Shown here piece after piece: positions 5,894-7,183 of a stretch of DNA of 7,183 nucleotides (position 1 is its first letter; each line of letters opens with the position of its first letter). The notes beneath the pieces are model-generated. The model had not been told where the DNA came from. It made no database searches and saw only the letters and a program-made list of their open reading frames with translations. Source of the stretch: Verrucomicrobiota bacterium (GTDB lineage Bacteria > Verrucomicrobiota > Verrucomicrobiia > Chthoniobacterales > JAFAMB01); NCBI GenBank assembly GCA_019242435.1, contig JAFAVN010000575.1, positions 1 to 7,183 of the forward strand, written 5' to 3'. Both the position numbers and the translations under genes were made by a program.

Positions 5894-6769
5894 CTAGATG
5901 GGCATCTGCCCGCCGGTGGCCCCATAAACCTCTCCTGAGACGTAACTGGCCTGATCGCTTGCGAGGAATACGAAGATCGGAGCAATCTCGGCAGGCTGCG
6001 CGGCTCGTCCGAAGACAGTTTGGGAACCGAATTGTCTTACCTGTTCCTCGGGCATCGTCGACGGAATCAGAGGCGTCCAGACAGGGCCCGGAGCTACTGC
6101 GTTCACCCTGACGCCTTGCCTGATCGCCAGACTGGCAAGCGATCTAGTAAAGCTGACGATGGCCGCTTTCGTTGAAGCGTACGCGATCAAAGTTGAACTC
6201 GGGTCGAAAGATTGGATTGAGCCAGTATTGATGATTGAGCCGCCAGCTTTCATTTGTGGCAGGATCGCTTTGCACAGCCGGAACATGGCAAAAACATTTA
6301 CCCGGTACGCCTCTTCGAACTCGGCATCAGAGATATCTTCGAAATTCTTATAGGTCCGCTGGAAGGCTGCGTTATTGACCAGGATATCAATCGAGCCGAA
6401 CGCACCGAGGGCCTGGCGCGCGACTTTCTCCGTAACCGACTTGTCGCTGATATCGCCGGGCAGGAGGATTGCTTTTCGCCCCGCTTCGCTGACTAGACGC
6501 TCTGTTTCCCTCGCGTCCTGCTCTTCGGATAAATAGGAAATAGCAACATCAGCGCCCTCACGAGCGAAGGCGAGAGCCACCGCCCGTCCGATGCCGCTAT
6601 CAGCACCGGTAATCAGTGCATGGCGATCTTTGAGACGCTCAGTACCTTGATAGGTGGATTCCCCATGATCAACCGGAGGGCTCATTCCCTGTTCACTTCC
6701 CGGTGGAGGTTGCTTTTTTTGTGAGTAGGGCGGCTGCTTATACATGGTCCTGGGATCTTGGGTATTCAT
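5894..6769 (-). CDS. SDR-family oxidoreductase, YghA / general-stress-protein type
   Basis: A 291-residue NAD(P)-dependent short-chain dehydrogenase. The N-terminal tail (1-45), Pro- and Gln-rich with QPPPGSEQGMSPPVDHGEST, is the hallmark of the YghA/YdaD branch and precedes the Rossmann core. Visible motifs are the nucleotide-binding TGADSGIG (54-61), NNAA (132-135), the helix Asn158, and the catalytic Ser184, Tyr197 and Lys201 (IAYASTK). The C-terminus ends GGQMPI as usual. Relatives reduce aldehydes or respond to general and osmotic stress; the substrate here is unknown. Start choice: the frame is open to a TTG at 6859, but the ATG at 6769 gives MNTQDPRTMYKQ, which lines up with the start of E. 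coli YghA and the normal family length of about 290, so the extra 30 residues are probably not translated. No strong ribosome binding site precedes either start. A TTGACA (6854-6859, minus strand) could be a -35 element, but a matching -10 is poor. Confidence 0.9.
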   Translation of the reverse strand: MNTQDPRTMYKQPPYSQKKQPPPGSEQGMSPPVDHGESTYQGTERLKDRHALITGADSGIGRAVALAFAREGADVAISYLSEEQDARETERLVSEAGRKAILLPGDISDKSVTEKVARQALGAFGSIDILVNNAAFQRTYKNFEDISDAEFEEAYRVNVFAMFRLCKAILPQMKAGGSIINTGSIQSFDPSSTLIAYASTKAAIVSFTRSLASLAIRQGVRVNAVAPGPVWTPLIPSTMPEEQVRQFGSQTVFGRAAQPAEIAPIFVFLASDQASYVSGEVYGATGGQMPI

Positions 6770-6903
6770 GGCCCGTCGTGTTTCCGGTTGCTTCTCAATC
6801 GATTCGCGGGTAGAGCTGCCGTTGGTCGCGTCTCTGTTGAGACTCACCGGCTTTGTCAAATAGTCGATTTGTCAGTAATGCCTCGACGGGCTAAGAACTC
6901 CCA

Positions 6904-7005
6904 TCAGGAGATAAGCTTGCGAACTAAGGGCTGGGCAGCAGCCACATTGATCGAGGATTTGGTCAGATGGGTCAATTTCTCGTCGGTTTCTTTCTCTTCC
7001 GACAT
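6904..7005 (-). CDS. possible 33-residue small protein upstream of the dehydrogenase
   Basis: A short minus-strand frame with an ATG start encodes an acidic N-terminus (MSEEKETDEKL) followed by a mildly hydrophobic stretch (INVAAAQPLVRKLIS). It ends 134 bases before the dehydrogenase ATG, so it could be a leader-type or small stress peptide, or the head of a broken gene. No homologue is recognised and no ribosome binding site is evident. Confidence 0.2.
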   Translation of the reverse strand: MSEEKETDEKLTHLTKSSINVAAAQPLVRKLIS

Positions 7006-7094
7006 CGCGCGGTTAATTGACGGCGTTCGGTGCGACCAGTTAGCTGTTTTTCCAAAACATAGCAGGGAAACGGAAAATCAAGACATTGAAGATG

Positions 7095-7183
7095 CTACCG
7101 ATCTCCCGTCGCCGGCATGTTAAAATCGACCAGTTCAAGGGCACCCGGATAGACCGTAATGCAACAGGGCGTCTCCATTTCCG
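7095..7183 (-). CDS. possible C-terminal end of a minus-strand gene cut by the window edge
   Basis: A minus-strand frame is open from the right edge to a TAG at 7095-7097. From an ATG at 7178 it reads METPCCITVYPGALELVDFN and then a short tail. It may be the 3' end of a gene outside the window or chance. The remaining DNA from 6860 to 7094, apart from the small frame at 6904-7005, shows nothing I can name. Confidence 0.2.
   Translation of the reverse strand, partial: EMETPCCITVYPGALELVDFNMPATGDR

Noticed and set aside
1..7183. CRISPR arrays, tRNA or rRNA genes, riboswitches, phage genes or a defence system.
   Set aside because: No regularly spaced repeats, cloverleaf-like sequence, rRNA motif or known defence domain was seen on either strand.

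Overview
The window is a bacterial chromosome segment of moderate GC content. It looks like accessory DNA rather than a core locus. Few genes have a strong Shine-Dalgarno sequence, and several begin with TTG or sit on almost leaderless transcripts. The mix of a short J-domain protein with a half zinc finger, a secreted GH43 glycosidase and a two-domain lycopene cyclase-like membrane protein would suit a soil bacterium such as an acidobacterium or a verrucomicrobium. That assignment is an inference with low to moderate confidence.

Left part (1-1955): a truncated, internally deleted Tn3-family transposase runs in from the left edge. It ends against, and slightly inside, the 3' end of a minus-strand DUF3291 gene. 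That gene is divergent from a GntR/FCD-family regulator. The 84-base gap between them holds an 8-bp-stem hairpin and a perfect 16-bp palindrome made of two GTATAC half-sites, placed just before the regulator's start codon. It is a likely autoregulatory operator.

Middle (1956-3356): a minus-strand gene remnant of unknown family is split by a frameshift. A J-domain co-chaperone follows, and directly behind it lies a ribbon-helix-helix (CopG-type) antitoxin remnant with a one-base frameshift and no recognisable start. No toxin gene accompanies it.

Right (3357-7183): three genes appear intact. They are a secreted GH43 glycosidase, an eight-helix lycopene cyclase-like protein, and, on the minus strand, a short-chain dehydrogenase of the YghA/general-stress type. 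The gaps around the last of these hold only weak small ORFs.

The genes do not form one pathway. The clearest theme is decay: three broken genes (transposase, unknown gene, antitoxin) lie in the first 3.3 kb. I found no convincing new multi-gene system. The most informative items are the GntR operator, the Tn3/DUF3291 junction, the two frameshifted remnants and the tandem-domain cyclase-like protein.
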